A DNA stretch of 55,019 nt from the NCBI GenBank assembly GCA_030560485.1, contig JAKTTS010000040.1:1-55019 (forward strand). Reading direction: 5' to 3'. Below are positions 25,533 to 37,100 of the stretch, one piece after another (position 1 is the stretch's first letter; every line of letters starts with the position of its first letter). Below the pieces are notes generated by a model. It saw only the letters and a list, made by a program, of their open reading frames with translations. It was not told the DNA's origin and made no database searches. Made by a program: the position numbers and the translations under genes. Source of the stretch: Ascoidea tarda (nom. inval.) (lineage: Eukaryota; Ascomycota; Saccharomycetes; Ascoideales; Ascoideaceae).

Positions 25533-26071
25533 TTATGGTCAAAAGGTTTTCTATTTTCCAATTTTACAAAGCATCTACTAATCTCATTTTTTCAGTAAAA
25601 ATTTCTTTCTAATCTTTTTATTTATCTTTAATCAAATAATCTTTTCTAATGATAATTGCTTAATGCATCGTCCTTGATGTGAGTTTTGTTTCCTCTAGGG
25701 TTTTCTCAAATCCATGGTAAAATCACAGGGACAGTTTTCGTAGTTTTATATACCGACTAATAAACAACACAGTGCAAGATCCCCAATACGTGTGTTCTTA
25801 GCAGTTATTTTTAAAAAAAAAAAAAAAAATTGTTTAATGCACAACCTAACTCATTTCATCAGTTTTCAATCGGGAATTTCTCTCAAATACTGGATTAAAA
25901 ACTTGAAATTTACTGAATTATATATAATAAAACAAAAAGAATACTTTCTTGTAGAAAAAAATTAAATCCTAAAATAAACAATTAAAAACAAGCCAAAATA
26001 TACCAAAACAAGAAATCAGAATCGAGAACTCCTACAAAATTAATGGCAGAAGCCATCCTCTCCCAGGCTGT
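25533..26071. other. ARG1-RMD5 convergent intergenic region with repeat copy B
   Basis: It holds both 3' flanks and the 145-bp repeat at 25668-25812. A long A-run (25813-25829) follows the repeat. No gene was recognised. Confidence 0.6.
25668..25812. repeat. 145-bp dispersed direct repeat, copy B
   Basis: The partner of 20209-20353 in the same orientation, differing by about three bases. Both copies end in TTATTTTT followed by A-rich DNA (17 A here). Neither copy overlaps a gene. See copy A for possible identities. Confidence 0.9.
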
Positions 26072-28942
26072 TTAACAAAAGTAGACAGGGGTGGTGTTTT
26101 CTTTACGACACATCGTAGGACAATATGGACATTTGAATGGCATATAATTTTCTCTTTTTCGTCTTCTATGACTATTTTGATTGTTGATTCTAATTGTGAT
26201 GTTACCAAATCGGTCTCTATCTCTCTCAATACTCATATTGATGTTTCGGGTATTATTTGAATTACTCGAAAGATTTCGATTTCTATTTTGATTCTGATTT
26301 TGATTTCTGCTTCTATTTCTATTTCGATTCCTTGCTCTATTCCCGTTTCTATTTCTACTACCACCACTGATCCTGATACGAGCCCATTCCTCATTTCTTT
26401 CAAGGTTGAGATGAGAAAATAAATTGAAGTTTTGATTTAAAACCAATGGATCTGCCAAACTAGAAGGGTTCCCTGAATTTTCACGGGTAGCACGATAAGT
26501 AGTCTCTGCCATTCGTCTTAGTAGCATTGCATTGCTAGGAATAAATCTCTGATCTCTAATATTGGTATGTTCGGCCAGAAAAGACTGATTGACCAGGTTC
26601 AAGTACCTAGAGCCACTAATACCTAAAGGATCATAAGAACTTGTTGCCCCAAATACGTTTGTAACATCATCTTCATTTCGAAAACTATTATAATCAGCCT
26701 CATCATCATTGTCCTCATAGTTATCATCACCATACTCGTCATCCTCATCCTCATCAACCTCATAATCTTCATCAGCATCAATGCTATCGGATTCAAACAC
26801 AAAGTCGCTGTCAGTATCATCATTGTAACCGGAGTCAAATGTATCTGAATGCCCATGATTGAGCACATCATCTAATGCACTGACGTCTGAGTTTGGACTG
26901 TCATCCTCCAACTCATCATTGGAGTTAGAATCATAGCTGTTTAAAGATTCACTAGAGCGATCTCCACGATTGGAGTTCTGACGTGAATAAAATTCCCGGT
27001 TTGGAGTATCATTTACAATTATGCTTTGGAACGCCGTAAGACCCGGTTCATAATCATCATAGTTCTCGTCTTCATCATTATCATCATCGTTGTCAAAAGC
27101 ACTGTTATAAACTCTGGAGCTTTTTAATGCTGACAACTGGATCAAGGCCTCTTCCGATATGATGTGCTTGCAAGGTAATAAAATTGGAGGGTTTTTCTTT
27201 GTTACTTCTTGTTTAGAAACAGGACAGATAAAGATAGGATGATTATGATTTAAAAATTTTGGTAATTCAATTTCGATTGGTAATTCATCCTTTGAAGTCC
27301 AATGTTTTTCGCTTTCAAAATTGCTAATAAAATCGTTTTGGTGTGAGGATAAGTCATTGTAATCTTCGCTCTCATTATTAAGATCATTAGAGTATCGATT
27401 TAGATAAGGGAAAATATGTTCAGAGTAGCTTCTATTACGAGGAACAGATGTGTCGTGAGTATTAAGAATTGGAAAATTGAAGTCACTTTGCGCCGCAGAA
27501 AAACTTTTGGAAGCAGATTTTTTGATATTTTTATTCTTTTGACCCATTAGTTTAGAGTTAATTGAGTTAAATTTAAATAGTGATGGAAGGGAAATAAAAG
27601 AAGATATTAATATTGAGTACAAGTTCGAGTTCAAGTTCAAATTGTTTACCAAGAAGTAAGTTTCAATAAATTGATTTATTGTCAAGGGAAACTGATTTAT
27701 ATAGTTAGTAGGCAAACTTTCCTGTTCTTTATAGTCTTTTAAAAAAAAATCAACATCAATTTCTTCATTGATAAAAGTTTTAGCAAATAAGTTCGATATA
27801 ATCATCAATTTCAGATTATTTTCAGGAGTTAGTACCAATTTATTTGAAAAGTAATGGGACAAGTTGTTTTTGCAATATAAATAGGCGTTAAAATGATTGT
27901 TTTGTATCGTGCCTATGCATTTCAGAATTTGACCAATTTGATCAATTTGATCAATACTTTTATTGTTGAACTGATATTTAGGGTTGTTTGAGCTATTAAG
28001 TATAATTTCATTGGAAATATGATGAAAGTCCAATACACCATTATAAAGAAAAGAGAATTTTAGTATCTGCAAATTAAAAAGCAAATCAGAATTCATATTT
28101 GATAGAGTGGAGTGATTGGCTTGACACCAATGGATAGCATAGTTCAAATTGGGCTGTTGACCAGAAAGTGGGTTCAATATGGGGTTTATTAATTGATTTA
28201 AGTAAACCAATTTTGACTTGAAACCATGACTAATTTTGTAATTGAATTGAGACTCCAATAAAGATATTAAATAATTATTGCAAGAATTCGACGACGAGTA
28301 GCTGCTGTTGGACATAGCATCAATCTGCTGGGGATCAGAGGACTGTGATGGAAGAGTTTTATCCCAAACAGAAGTTTGATCTTTGTTTTGGTTACTGTTG
28401 AAAAGGCTAAAGCAGCTAGAGTTGTTTTCCAAAATTAAATGGTTTAAAATGATTTGGTTCACCAATCTCTTTTTATCATTTGATAAATTCAAAGTAGAAT
28501 TTGATGAAGTGAAAGGGTTTCCAATATCACCCAAAATATTATTTGATTTCTTTAGCTTTTTCTGAAAATCACCAGAACTATTCAAAATCTGGATGTTAAA
28601 CTTATTCAACTCAAGTTTGAGATTGAAATTAAAAACCCTGTTGTCCAAGAATTTCGAAAATTTATTAGTTGAATTATGAGACTTTTTCAAGTTCAAATTC
28701 ATACTATTTTTCCATATTGACAACTTGGATTCAATTAATTTATCATACTTTTCGACCTGAGGATTAGAATTTTGATTCTGGTTGAGCAGTGTAAGGGAAC
28801 TTTGGAGATGGTCCTTTATGTTTCTAAGGTAGGATATCAACTCCTTAGTATCTGCAGAAGAGGAGTTTAAAGGTGAATGAATCGAAAACCGGTTATATTC
28901 TTGATTCAATAAATCAAGTAATAAAAAATCGGTGCTAGACAT
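26072..28942 (-). CDS. RMD5: GID/CTLH E3 ligase subunit Rmd5/Gid2 with a RING split by a large insert
   Basis: Rmd5/Gid2 is the RING subunit of the GID (CTLH) ubiquitin ligase that degrades gluconeogenic enzymes. This copy has 956 residues; S. cerevisiae Rmd5 has 421. Residues 60-130 are helical. A CTLH-type region spans about 264-370 (NLNYAIHWCQANHSTLSNMN, LQILKFSFLYNGV). The first RING half is at 571-600: FICPVSKQEVTKKNPPILLP then CKHIISEEAL (C573, C591, H593). The second half, FKCPYCPTMCRKENTTPVYF, comes only at 936-955 (C938, C941). In other Rmd5 proteins the halves are separated by roughly ten residues; here about 330 lie between, with acidic runs (DDDDNDEDENYDDYE, VDEDEDDEYGDDNYED) and Arg-Asn repeats (NRARNRNRNRSRNQNQN). 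The frame is unbroken and ATG-initiated. Confidence 0.85.
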   Translation of the reverse strand: MSSTDFLLLDLLNQEYNRFSIHSPLNSSSADTKELISYLRNIKDHLQSSLTLLNQNQNSNPQVEKYDKLIESKLSIWKNSMNLNLKKSHNSTNKFSKFLDNRVFNFNLKLELNKFNIQILNSSGDFQKKLKKSNNILGDIGNPFTSSNSTLNLSNDKKRLVNQIILNHLILENNSSCFSLFNSNQNKDQTSVWDKTLPSQSSDPQQIDAMSNSSYSSSNSCNNYLISLLESQFNYKISHGFKSKLVYLNQLINPILNPLSGQQPNLNYAIHWCQANHSTLSNMNSDLLFNLQILKFSFLYNGVLDFHHISNEIILNSSNNPKYQFNNKSIDQIDQIGQILKCIGTIQNNHFNAYLYCKNNLSHYFSNKLVLTPENNLKLMIISNLFAKTFINEEIDVDFFLKDYKEQESLPTNYINQFPLTINQFIETYFLVNNLNLNSNLYSILISSFISLPSLFKFNSINSKLMGQKNKNIKKSASKSFSAAQSDFNFPILNTHDTSVPRNRSYSEHIFPYLNRYSNDLNNESEDYNDLSSHQNDFISNFESEKHWTSKDELPIEIELPKFLNHNHPIFICPVSKQEVTKKNPPILLPCKHIISEEALIQLSALKSSRVYNSAFDNDDDNDEDENYDDYEPGLTAFQSIIVNDTPNREFYSRQNSNRGDRSSESLNSYDSNSNDELEDDSPNSDVSALDDVLNHGHSDTFDSGYNDDTDSDFVFESDSIDADEDYEVDEDEDDEYGDDNYEDNDDEADYNSFRNEDDVTNVFGATSSYDPLGISGSRYLNLVNQSFLAEHTNIRDQRFIPSNAMLLRRMAETTYRATRENSGNPSSLADPLVLNQNFNLFSHLNLERNEEWARIRISGGSRNRNGNRARNRNRNRSRNQNQNQNRNRNLSSNSNNTRNINMSIERDRDRFGNITIRINNQNSHRRRKRENYMPFKCPYCPTMCRKENTTPVYFC

Positions 28943-29521
28943 AATGCAAAAATATATTTAGAAATATAAACTTCTCATCAAAAAATAAGGACATCAACAG
29001 AATTGGTTGAAGAAGGAATAGCACTTGTTAAAGAATTGCTATTTCTCTGTGGCTTTCCTGTGCGGAAAGTACGACAGAGTGAAGTGCGAGAGAGTGAAGT
29101 GCGACATAAAAGCGAAAAGGGCTATCCCAATTGCAAAACGACTGCCAAAAAAAATTCGTAACAAACAAAAATGTTGTTGTCGTTAACCAATAATTTATTA
29201 TTATTTGGCACCTCTCTGACCCCTGCTATCAGTTACAAATCTGATGCCATGAGACTGAACGATCTGATCCTACTCCCCATTAAATTTTATGGACCAGCCT
29301 GATATCTACATTCAACAGCTGCTGTCATTTTTGTAAAAAATATTTGATAATATATGTGGTGAAGCCGATGGATGTCGACATTCGGCATCAGTGCCTCCGT
29401 CCGTGTTCATTACCGGTCTGTTATTCTGACCAACTTGAATCAGACACAAAACCACAAAATAAAACCCATAGCTGTCTACACTTTTTTGATTGTTATTTAA
29501 TGTTGAAGTCTGACCTATAAA
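28943..29521. other. RMD5 upstream region and edge of the gene desert
   Basis: The last 579 bp before the first LTR. It contains a short direct repeat (GAGTGAAGTGCGA, near 29071-29104) and a minus-strand frame (29312-29557) without recognisable content, which runs into the LTR. The region 29200-29500 is of normal GC, unlike what follows. Confidence 0.5.
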
Positions 29522-29748
29522 TATTGAAACGTGAACTATTATCACGCACTTTGACACTCACTACTGCATGTGCGTGGTCTCCGTACTGAAAAAACACGTA
29601 GTCTTGTAATCTACGACGTATATATTTGAGGCGCCCCGCTCAAATTTTTTAGTTTATATTTTGACTTTTTTTTGAATGAATTAATTACTCCTCTGTTATA
29701 AATATCGTATTTGTTAGTTATTGTATTCACCATAAACAATTTCTAACA
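29522..29748 (+). repeat. LTR, 5' of E1 (227 bp)
   Basis: Begins TATTGAAACGTGAACTATTA (the usual first dinucleotide TG mutated to TA), contains ATTATCACGCACTTTGACAC, and ends TTTCTAACA. The same framework occurs at six other positions in the window. Confidence 0.85.
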
Positions 29749-32700
29749 GATTAAGAAAAGAATTGCAAATGTTCTCTTGCACGAATCAAAAAAGATGCAC
29801 GATGATGCCAATTATAATTTGTGGATCTTAGTTCGTAATTTTGAAAACGCCCCAAATGGTGCCTTATAAAAAAATACATTAATTACGGTGTTGTTTTATG
29901 TAATGATAGTAAAATAAAAAAAATTACTATTATGTATTATTGCAGTTACCATCCAAACGTTACTAAAAGATTGATTCTTGCTTTGTTGAAAGATGTTTTT
30001 TTGAAAAAGCTCTTATAATTGTAAGTTATTTGTACAACTTGCAAATCTTGATGGTAATATTTGAGCTAATCAGTTTGTAATTGGGTAGGTTATTGGTTAC
30101 TAACCAATGTCAAAATCTAATGAGTTTCAAAAAAAATTACAACAATTTCATTAATAAAACTCTAAACAATATTTTTGAAACTCAAACAAATAATAAAATT
30201 GCTGCTAATTGTTCTAACTTTTAAATTTTTTAAAATAATAGTTGTTTTTAATTTTATTGATTTTTTCAATGATTGAACAACATAAATTGAAATGGACCAT
30301 TATCTCAAAATGTAATAAATGTTGTAAAAAAAAAAATTTTTCATTTATTGAGTAATATTTAAGCTAGTGACTGATTAACACTGTAATAAACAATTTGCAA
30401 TCTTTATATGGCATGCTACGCAGATTTCAATGAATCACAAGTGGTTGATTTTTTAAAATTTTAATTTAATTTTAGTGCTTCATCATGTTTGTACTAACAA
30501 AACTGGTTACTCATTTCTAAAAAAAAATGATTAGCTAAAGTAGTTTTTTTGAATAAAATAAAGCTGATGTTAAAAATTTTCAGTAAAATTCATTTTCTAA
30601 TTGTGTTCAAACTAGTTTAACGTTTATTTCATTCAGATTGTTTAAATCTTAATTTTTTTTTTGCTGGTTTTGATAACGATGATATAATTTTATTTATTCA
30701 CCATAAAAAATATTTTGATAAAATGGTGGGTTTTCAAAAATTGTTAAATTGGTTTTTAATTAGTTGCTTTAGATTTCAAAAACAATTTCATTGCTGCTGT
30801 AGAGTTTCATGATAAGTTTGCTTATCTTAGTATTCCAGTTGACATATAAGTTTGACATTTTTATAATTTAAAAGTTGATAGTTCACTAAGATCTGACATT
30901 TGTTATCAAAGCAAGCCAACAGAAGTCAGCGATAAGATTTTCACTAATTTTTTTGAATAAAATAACACAAATAGCTCATGTTGACGGTTTCAAAATTATA
31001 TCTATTGCTGATGATAATGGGAGCAGATATTATCTTATTGTTGTTGATAATTATTTTGATTTTTTATAATTCTATTTTTATTTGTCGGTCGCTGACTGTT
31101 AATTTAGTCACAGATGAATTGAGTTATTTCTCAAATATATTGGGTGAAAACCCAATAAAAATATTTTCAGATAATGAGTTTGCAATTAAATTGCTCGGTA
31201 AATTTTGTGTTGATAATGATATCATGAATGAAATGTCGGAGCGTTATAAATTTCATGAAAATTGTTTTCAAAGCAGTGACAAAAAATTATCAATTTAAAA
31301 GCAAACGCTCTTTAGGTAAAAAAAAATGTTTTTGTTAATTTATGAAATAAAACAGTCAAATACTTTTTAATTTAATCAGTTTTATTTTCTGAGCATTTCT
31401 GTTGTAGGTGAATACACAATACAACTTTTTGTTACAAATTCTGTTTGTGTCAAATAATTTCCAGTATTGAAATGTACTGCCTTACAATTAATTCACTGGT
31501 TTACCGTAAAAAAAATTACCTGATATTTTTTGTCATGTTATTTGCCGGTTTCGATAAACAATGAAAAGCTTTTCAGGTCAACAAACTCAACAATTTTACA
31601 TTAGTTGTAACTTTTTAATGTAGTTTTGACAATGCAAAATTTTTATTTGAAATAGGCCTGATTTTATTTTATTGTGTTAAAAATACTACTGCGGTTTAAT
31701 TATTTTTTTTTTTTTATTCAAGAGTGCTGAAAACATTGATTTTGTTTGATACTAATAAATCAATTTTTTTTATTCAAAAATCTGATGATACTCTTGATGT
31801 TTCATTTATTGATTAACGCTCACAAAACAATAATATTGATGCCATATTTGTGGATATAAATACTATTTTTGACTCTGATATAGTTTTCAAATTTCATGAA
31901 AAAAAAAATTCTGAAAAATATATTAAAAATAGTGCATCTCTGAATGATATTTAATTTTGGGGTTTTTTCTCTGGAAAAATGAATTAAATTGATTTGTTGA
32001 TGGCAGAAAAAAAAAATAATAATTGTCTTTAAATTGAGAATGAAGCTTTTTTCAAAACTGCCAAATGCTATATCCACGAGGCAGAAAAGACAATCAAATT
32101 TTGATCCGTTTTTTTTTGTTATCAAATTTCGTTCACAGACCTTATTTCTGAAAAATCAAATATTTTTTACTTAAATTGGAGAGATGAATATTTCAAAAAC
32201 CTAGCCGTCATTTCGAACAATGACATTTATGTGTCGGTCAATTTTTATCAAAAAAAAACTTTGTCAATTGTCGCAAGAGTGTTACTATGAAAAATGGTTT
32301 CATGGGTTGATTTGAAATTGCTAAAGTAGTTGCTTAAAAATATAGTCAATCTAAACATCTTGATTATGGAAAAAAATTTAGTTCAGTTATTAGATGCCAA
32401 AATTTTAGATTGTTTCTTGTGTTGATGCTTCAAAAAATGACACTGTTCATTGAATAGATGTGAATTAAATTTTTTTTTATCATGACATTCACATAATACG
32501 TCATATGATTTACCATCTTATTGTGCAAATTAAGATGATCCATCCAAAATTTGCAAATTGCACAAATTAATTTATGAATTTAATCAATCATGCTCTAGCT
32601 GTTACATCAGAATGATTATTAGTTTGTTTTACATGAGGTGTTAGCAGCTATATCAAAACATGAAAAATTTAATTTATGCTCTAGAAAAGGAAAATGTTTT

Positions 32701-33916
32701 TGAGTTGATATGTGGATGATTTGATATTTGATCGGTCTTGTGAAAATATATATAATATTGACAAGGCATTTTGAAGATTTTAATTCAAAATGATAAACTT
32801 AGGACCAATATTGGGAAAAATCATTAGATATGTTATTGTCATTTTTGATGATGGAATTGTAGTTTCAATTTGCAATTATAATTTTTAAGTAGTAGCACAT
32901 TTTACAATGAATGAATTTCTTGTTTACTCGATTCCAAAAAGAATTAATTTTTTCAATTGTTGAATTTTGCTAATTTAAATCATTTATTTAAAAACAAAGA
33001 ATTTTTTCATATGTCTATTATTGGTATGTTTCAGCTTGCCAGAGATGGTTTACGCTACGATATTGTATTCTTTGTTCAATTTTTGAGTTGCCATTTTCAA
33101 AAGCCTGTTGAGTCCCAGTTAAACTATGCCCAAAACGTTCTTGTGTATGTGAAATCTAATAACATGTCTATTTTTTTCCAGAAAACGGCGGCAGTTTTAT
33201 TTGCCAGTTTTGGCCACTGTGGTTGGCTGATAATTGTCTATCAAAATGATTGGCTGGCTGTTATATGGTTTCAGTCAATAATTCCCATTTCACTTGGAGC
33301 CGCAAAAAAAAAATTTTGCTATCATCACTGATTTGTGAGGCACAATACATTGTTTTTACTGAAGCTAAAAACCACCGGTTTTTATCAATTTTTTACTGCA
33401 TGATATTGTAATTTTTACAATTAATCCAATCATTAATTGTAACAGTCACTCTTCAAATTGTTTTCCATTTCATGCTAAAATTCATGAAAACTGAAAAACA
33501 TTTTAATCCGGTACCACTTGATTAGCAAACATGCTGGTGTTTTTTTCAAATTGGAAAAAAATTGATACTGCTTTAAATTTAGCGTAGATGTTGACAAAAT
33601 CTTATTTTAGCTCTATTTTAACGAACTTGTTCATATTGCCTTATGTTTCAACAGTACATGAGGATGATATTGTTATTTCATTTTTGTTTTTCGTGAGTAT
33701 TTTGACAAAATTTTTGTCATTCTCTATTTTTTAGTTTTTCTTATCTTGATTTTATTACTTCATTTTCAGGTATTATTTTAGACATGGTGTTGCACTTAAT
33801 GTGGTTATTTTTTGTTCGGGCCGAAAATTTACCAGATTATCTGTGATTGTCGCTTTTGAGAACCTGGTCGGAAATATTATGCTGAATGATCCAATCGGCG
33901 ATCGATTAGAAGAAAG

Positions 33917-34130
33917 TGTGGAAATGTTACCTCTTATCACGCAATTACACATACACTTATGCGTTCGTGTTTTTCGAGCTGAGAGGACACGGGTTATGTA
34001 ATCCACGACGTGAATATTTTGCGCCTCTTGGGCCAAATTTTTTAGTTTATGGGTTTTATCTTTTTTTTAGCTACTAACAAATTTTCTATTATAAATATAT
34101 TATGCAGTGACTACTGAATCTAATTTGAAA
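33917..34130 (+). repeat. LTR, 3' of E1 (3' border uncertain)
   Basis: Begins TGTGGAAATGTTACCTCTTA and shares CTTATCACGCA and AAATTTTTTAGTTTATG with the 29522 copy. Its 3' end merges with the truncated end of E3, so the border at 34130 is approximate. Confidence 0.7.
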
Positions 34131-37100
34131 AATTCCAAACAAAGTAAAAGTAGAAAGAAAAAGAAAAAGTAGTGGAAGACAAAAATTTTGTCAAATTACT
34201 TGATGACAATAAAAATGAATTTACAATTTCAGCCTTTTGTTTTATAACATATAAAGTAGTTTTAGCAAATTTGAAAACGTAGACGTAAAATAAGACTTTG
34301 TTCACATTTCGACTAAGTTCACCGCACTATCTTCTCTTGCTAAGTTAAAAGCATTACCAACATGATTTTTACTAAAATGGTATCGAGTAGAACTGTGTTT
34401 GGAATTTTTATAATCTGTAGCATGTTTAGCTAAACTAACCGTGCAGGTTTTGTCACAGTAGATAACTGTCCTACCTGTCAAAAAATCAATATCACGTAGC
34501 ACCTGAATAATGAAAATCATTTTTTTCGTAATTTTAGTAAAAAATATGTATCCCGCTTCACAATTTGATAATGACATTGACATCAGGGAATTACCGCTTC
34601 ATGTAAGAAGTTAACCATTGATAAAAATCTATTTTGCCGCCATCCGGTATTCTGTGAAAACAATCACCACCCGAATCACTGTGGCCAAACCTGGCATGTG
34701 GAACTGTAGCAGTCTTTTTGAGAAAAGATGCACATGCGATTAAGTTTGAAATAAATAAGCATTATTTTGACAGAGCTTAATGGGCACTCAGCAGGCCGTT
34801 GAAGATAGCTACACAACGAATCAACTGCATATTCAGTTTTGTAGCTCAAACAAATGCTAGCAAACAAAAGAGTATAAATAATAGTTTAATAAAAATATGC
34901 ATCGTCTTCAAATAGCTTATTCGAATCCGCAAAACTAATTAGATTTTAATGATTTACCATGTTTTGAGTTTAGTATTTTTGTGATTCATTTTTTTGAAGT
35001 TGAGCAGCATTTGAGAAATAGATTTGTTTATCAAAGCTGTAGTTTAATTGTTGGATTGAACAATATTAGTTTAAAGAATTCCGCGCAAAATTAGTCGCTA
35101 ATTTTGCATTTTAAATTAGACCTTCAAAACCAGGTTTAATCTAATGGTTATATAATCACAAAAACTTGCAAAAAAAAGGTCATCCTCATACAAACCTAAA
35201 AAACATTTGCCTTTTTTAGATCTAAAATTAAACATTTTTTGTATTGGCATAGTTTTTTTAAACTTGATGTGAAACAGAGAAGTGACTGATTTGTTGTACC
35301 AGCAAAAAAAAAATTGTTTAGGTTCATAAATTGATTAATGCAATTTCCAAACTATTGATAAATCATCCGCATCGGCAAAATTTAGTGGTATTTTTATATC
35401 GCTATTTTTGTCAATGCCACCATAAAACCCCTACAGTGATGACATCCAATCGAGACACAGCGTAGCTTTTTAAAAAAGCAACTTCTAGCAAAATTTATAT
35501 TGTTTTATATATAATCACTAGACTGAATGATTTTTTATTGTCAATACTATCAATTTGATTATAATTTTATCCATCTAATATCTTTTTTTAAACTGACGCA
35601 TGGAACTGTTTATAATAATGAAAACTCAGCGACAGCTACAGTCCCAATTTTTGGGAAAGAATTCGCCAGCAGATTGATGTCGAGGTTTTTAATGACGGTT
35701 AGGTTTTTGAATCGGGCGACTTTTCATTATAGGAAACAAATATATGGTGTTTCAGTGGTAGCACCAGTTATTGAAGTCAAGAAGCAAATTTAATTAACTG
35801 AAATTTGATTGGGTTTTGTGCCATAGTGGTATAATATTTGGCAATGTTGTCAAAAATGTTTTCTTCATCATGGACTTTTTTGTTGTTACTTTTTTTGATA
35901 TTGACCAATCAATATGCTCTAGTTGTTTAGTGAAAAAAAAACCGTTTTGTACATCATTTAGTGATGCATTTTTTTTAATAGTCTTTTTAGATTTTTTTTG
36001 TCATTAGAGTTAAAAGTATCATCTGTACCAAAAACAATATTTTTATTCACATATTTGACATTTTTATAAATGATGTCTAAGAATAAATCAATAAATAATT
36101 TATCTGTAGTATCATTAGTTTCAATAATGGGAGTAATTCATTCATTGATCTCGAACATAATTGATGTTCTTTCTATTTTCCCATAAGAAGTTGCAATTAT
36201 TTCAATTGCAGGAGCATTTATACTACTGGCAGGTTTTGAGAATTTTTTTATGAATGGAAATTTTGCTTCATCAATGCGACATTAAAATGTTACCATTAAA
36301 TTAACATTGGTGTGATCGTAAACTCTCTAAGTTTTTTGTTGTTATTCGCAACTGTCAAAAACAACACAACAAAAAGGTGTCGGCTGATTTTCCCAAACGG
36401 AAGTTCATTAGAGTCATTGCAGAATCAGAACATTCTAATATTGTAAGATGTTTGACAACAACTGAATTTCCAACAAAAAATTTGTATGGTGTATCCACCG
36501 ACCGTGAATGTATTTTTGGAATTGATATGAGCAAGTAAAAAAAGCATTAAACAGTTCCATTTCATAAGTTATCACGAACATTTCTTTTTACCCAAATGGC
36601 AATTTTTTTTTGATGTGATAGGTTTTTGCTACAGGTCCACAACGCCATTTTGATAAGACATATATGTAACGAATATTTTATTCATGATACCATTTTTAAC
36701 AAAACCCTCACCAAACACCTCATTAACAAATTCATTATATCATCATACCTTTATTTTTTTTTTACCCAACGCATTAAAAATAATTTAATTGGTATATGTC
36801 TGGCATAACAGGTAACGATTAATCAGCCAAAAAAATAATTAAAATATAACGGGAAAAATTATCAGTAAAATAAAATAATATCTGGTTTTTATTATCAGCA
36901 GTTGTGGGTGAAGTATCATCATCGTCAACATGAACTAAAAAAATATTTGGTTTTAAGACTTAGTAATTGTTTTATTAATGATCTTCGTTAACTTATTTTT
37001 ATTACAGTTGTCACAGCTTGAAGAACAATCCATTTCAAGATCATAAAATTTTACAGTTTTAGATTCGCCCGGTTTACCATGATTACCAACTCCACAATTG

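Larger units (their letters stand above)
29522..34130 (+). mobile_element. Decayed Ty1/copia element E1 (plus strand) with both LTRs
   Basis: About 4.6 kb bounded by LTRs at 29522-29748 and from 33917. Many stops and frameshifts break it, but pol order is recognisable. An integrase core piece lies at about 31140-31290 (PIKIFSDNEFAIKLLGKF). The RT active site YVDDLIF has YVDD at 32709-32720. RT-RNase H connection motifs at about 33015-33180 (LARDGLRYDIVFFVQFLS, KPVESQLNYAQNVLVYVKS) match copia's R.DI...V..LSR and KP...H...AKRVLRYLK. The RNase H start CEAQYIVFTEAKN is near 33336. No intact gag or pol frame remains. It is on the same strand as E2, and its 3' LTR abuts the inverted element E3. 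Confidence 0.85.

Noticed and set aside
29312-29557. 81-codon minus-strand frame at the edge of the desert
   Set aside because: Starts inside the E1 LTR and shows no known motif.
31820-32125. 101-codon minus-strand frame inside E1
   Set aside because: Antisense to the decayed pol of a plus-strand element.
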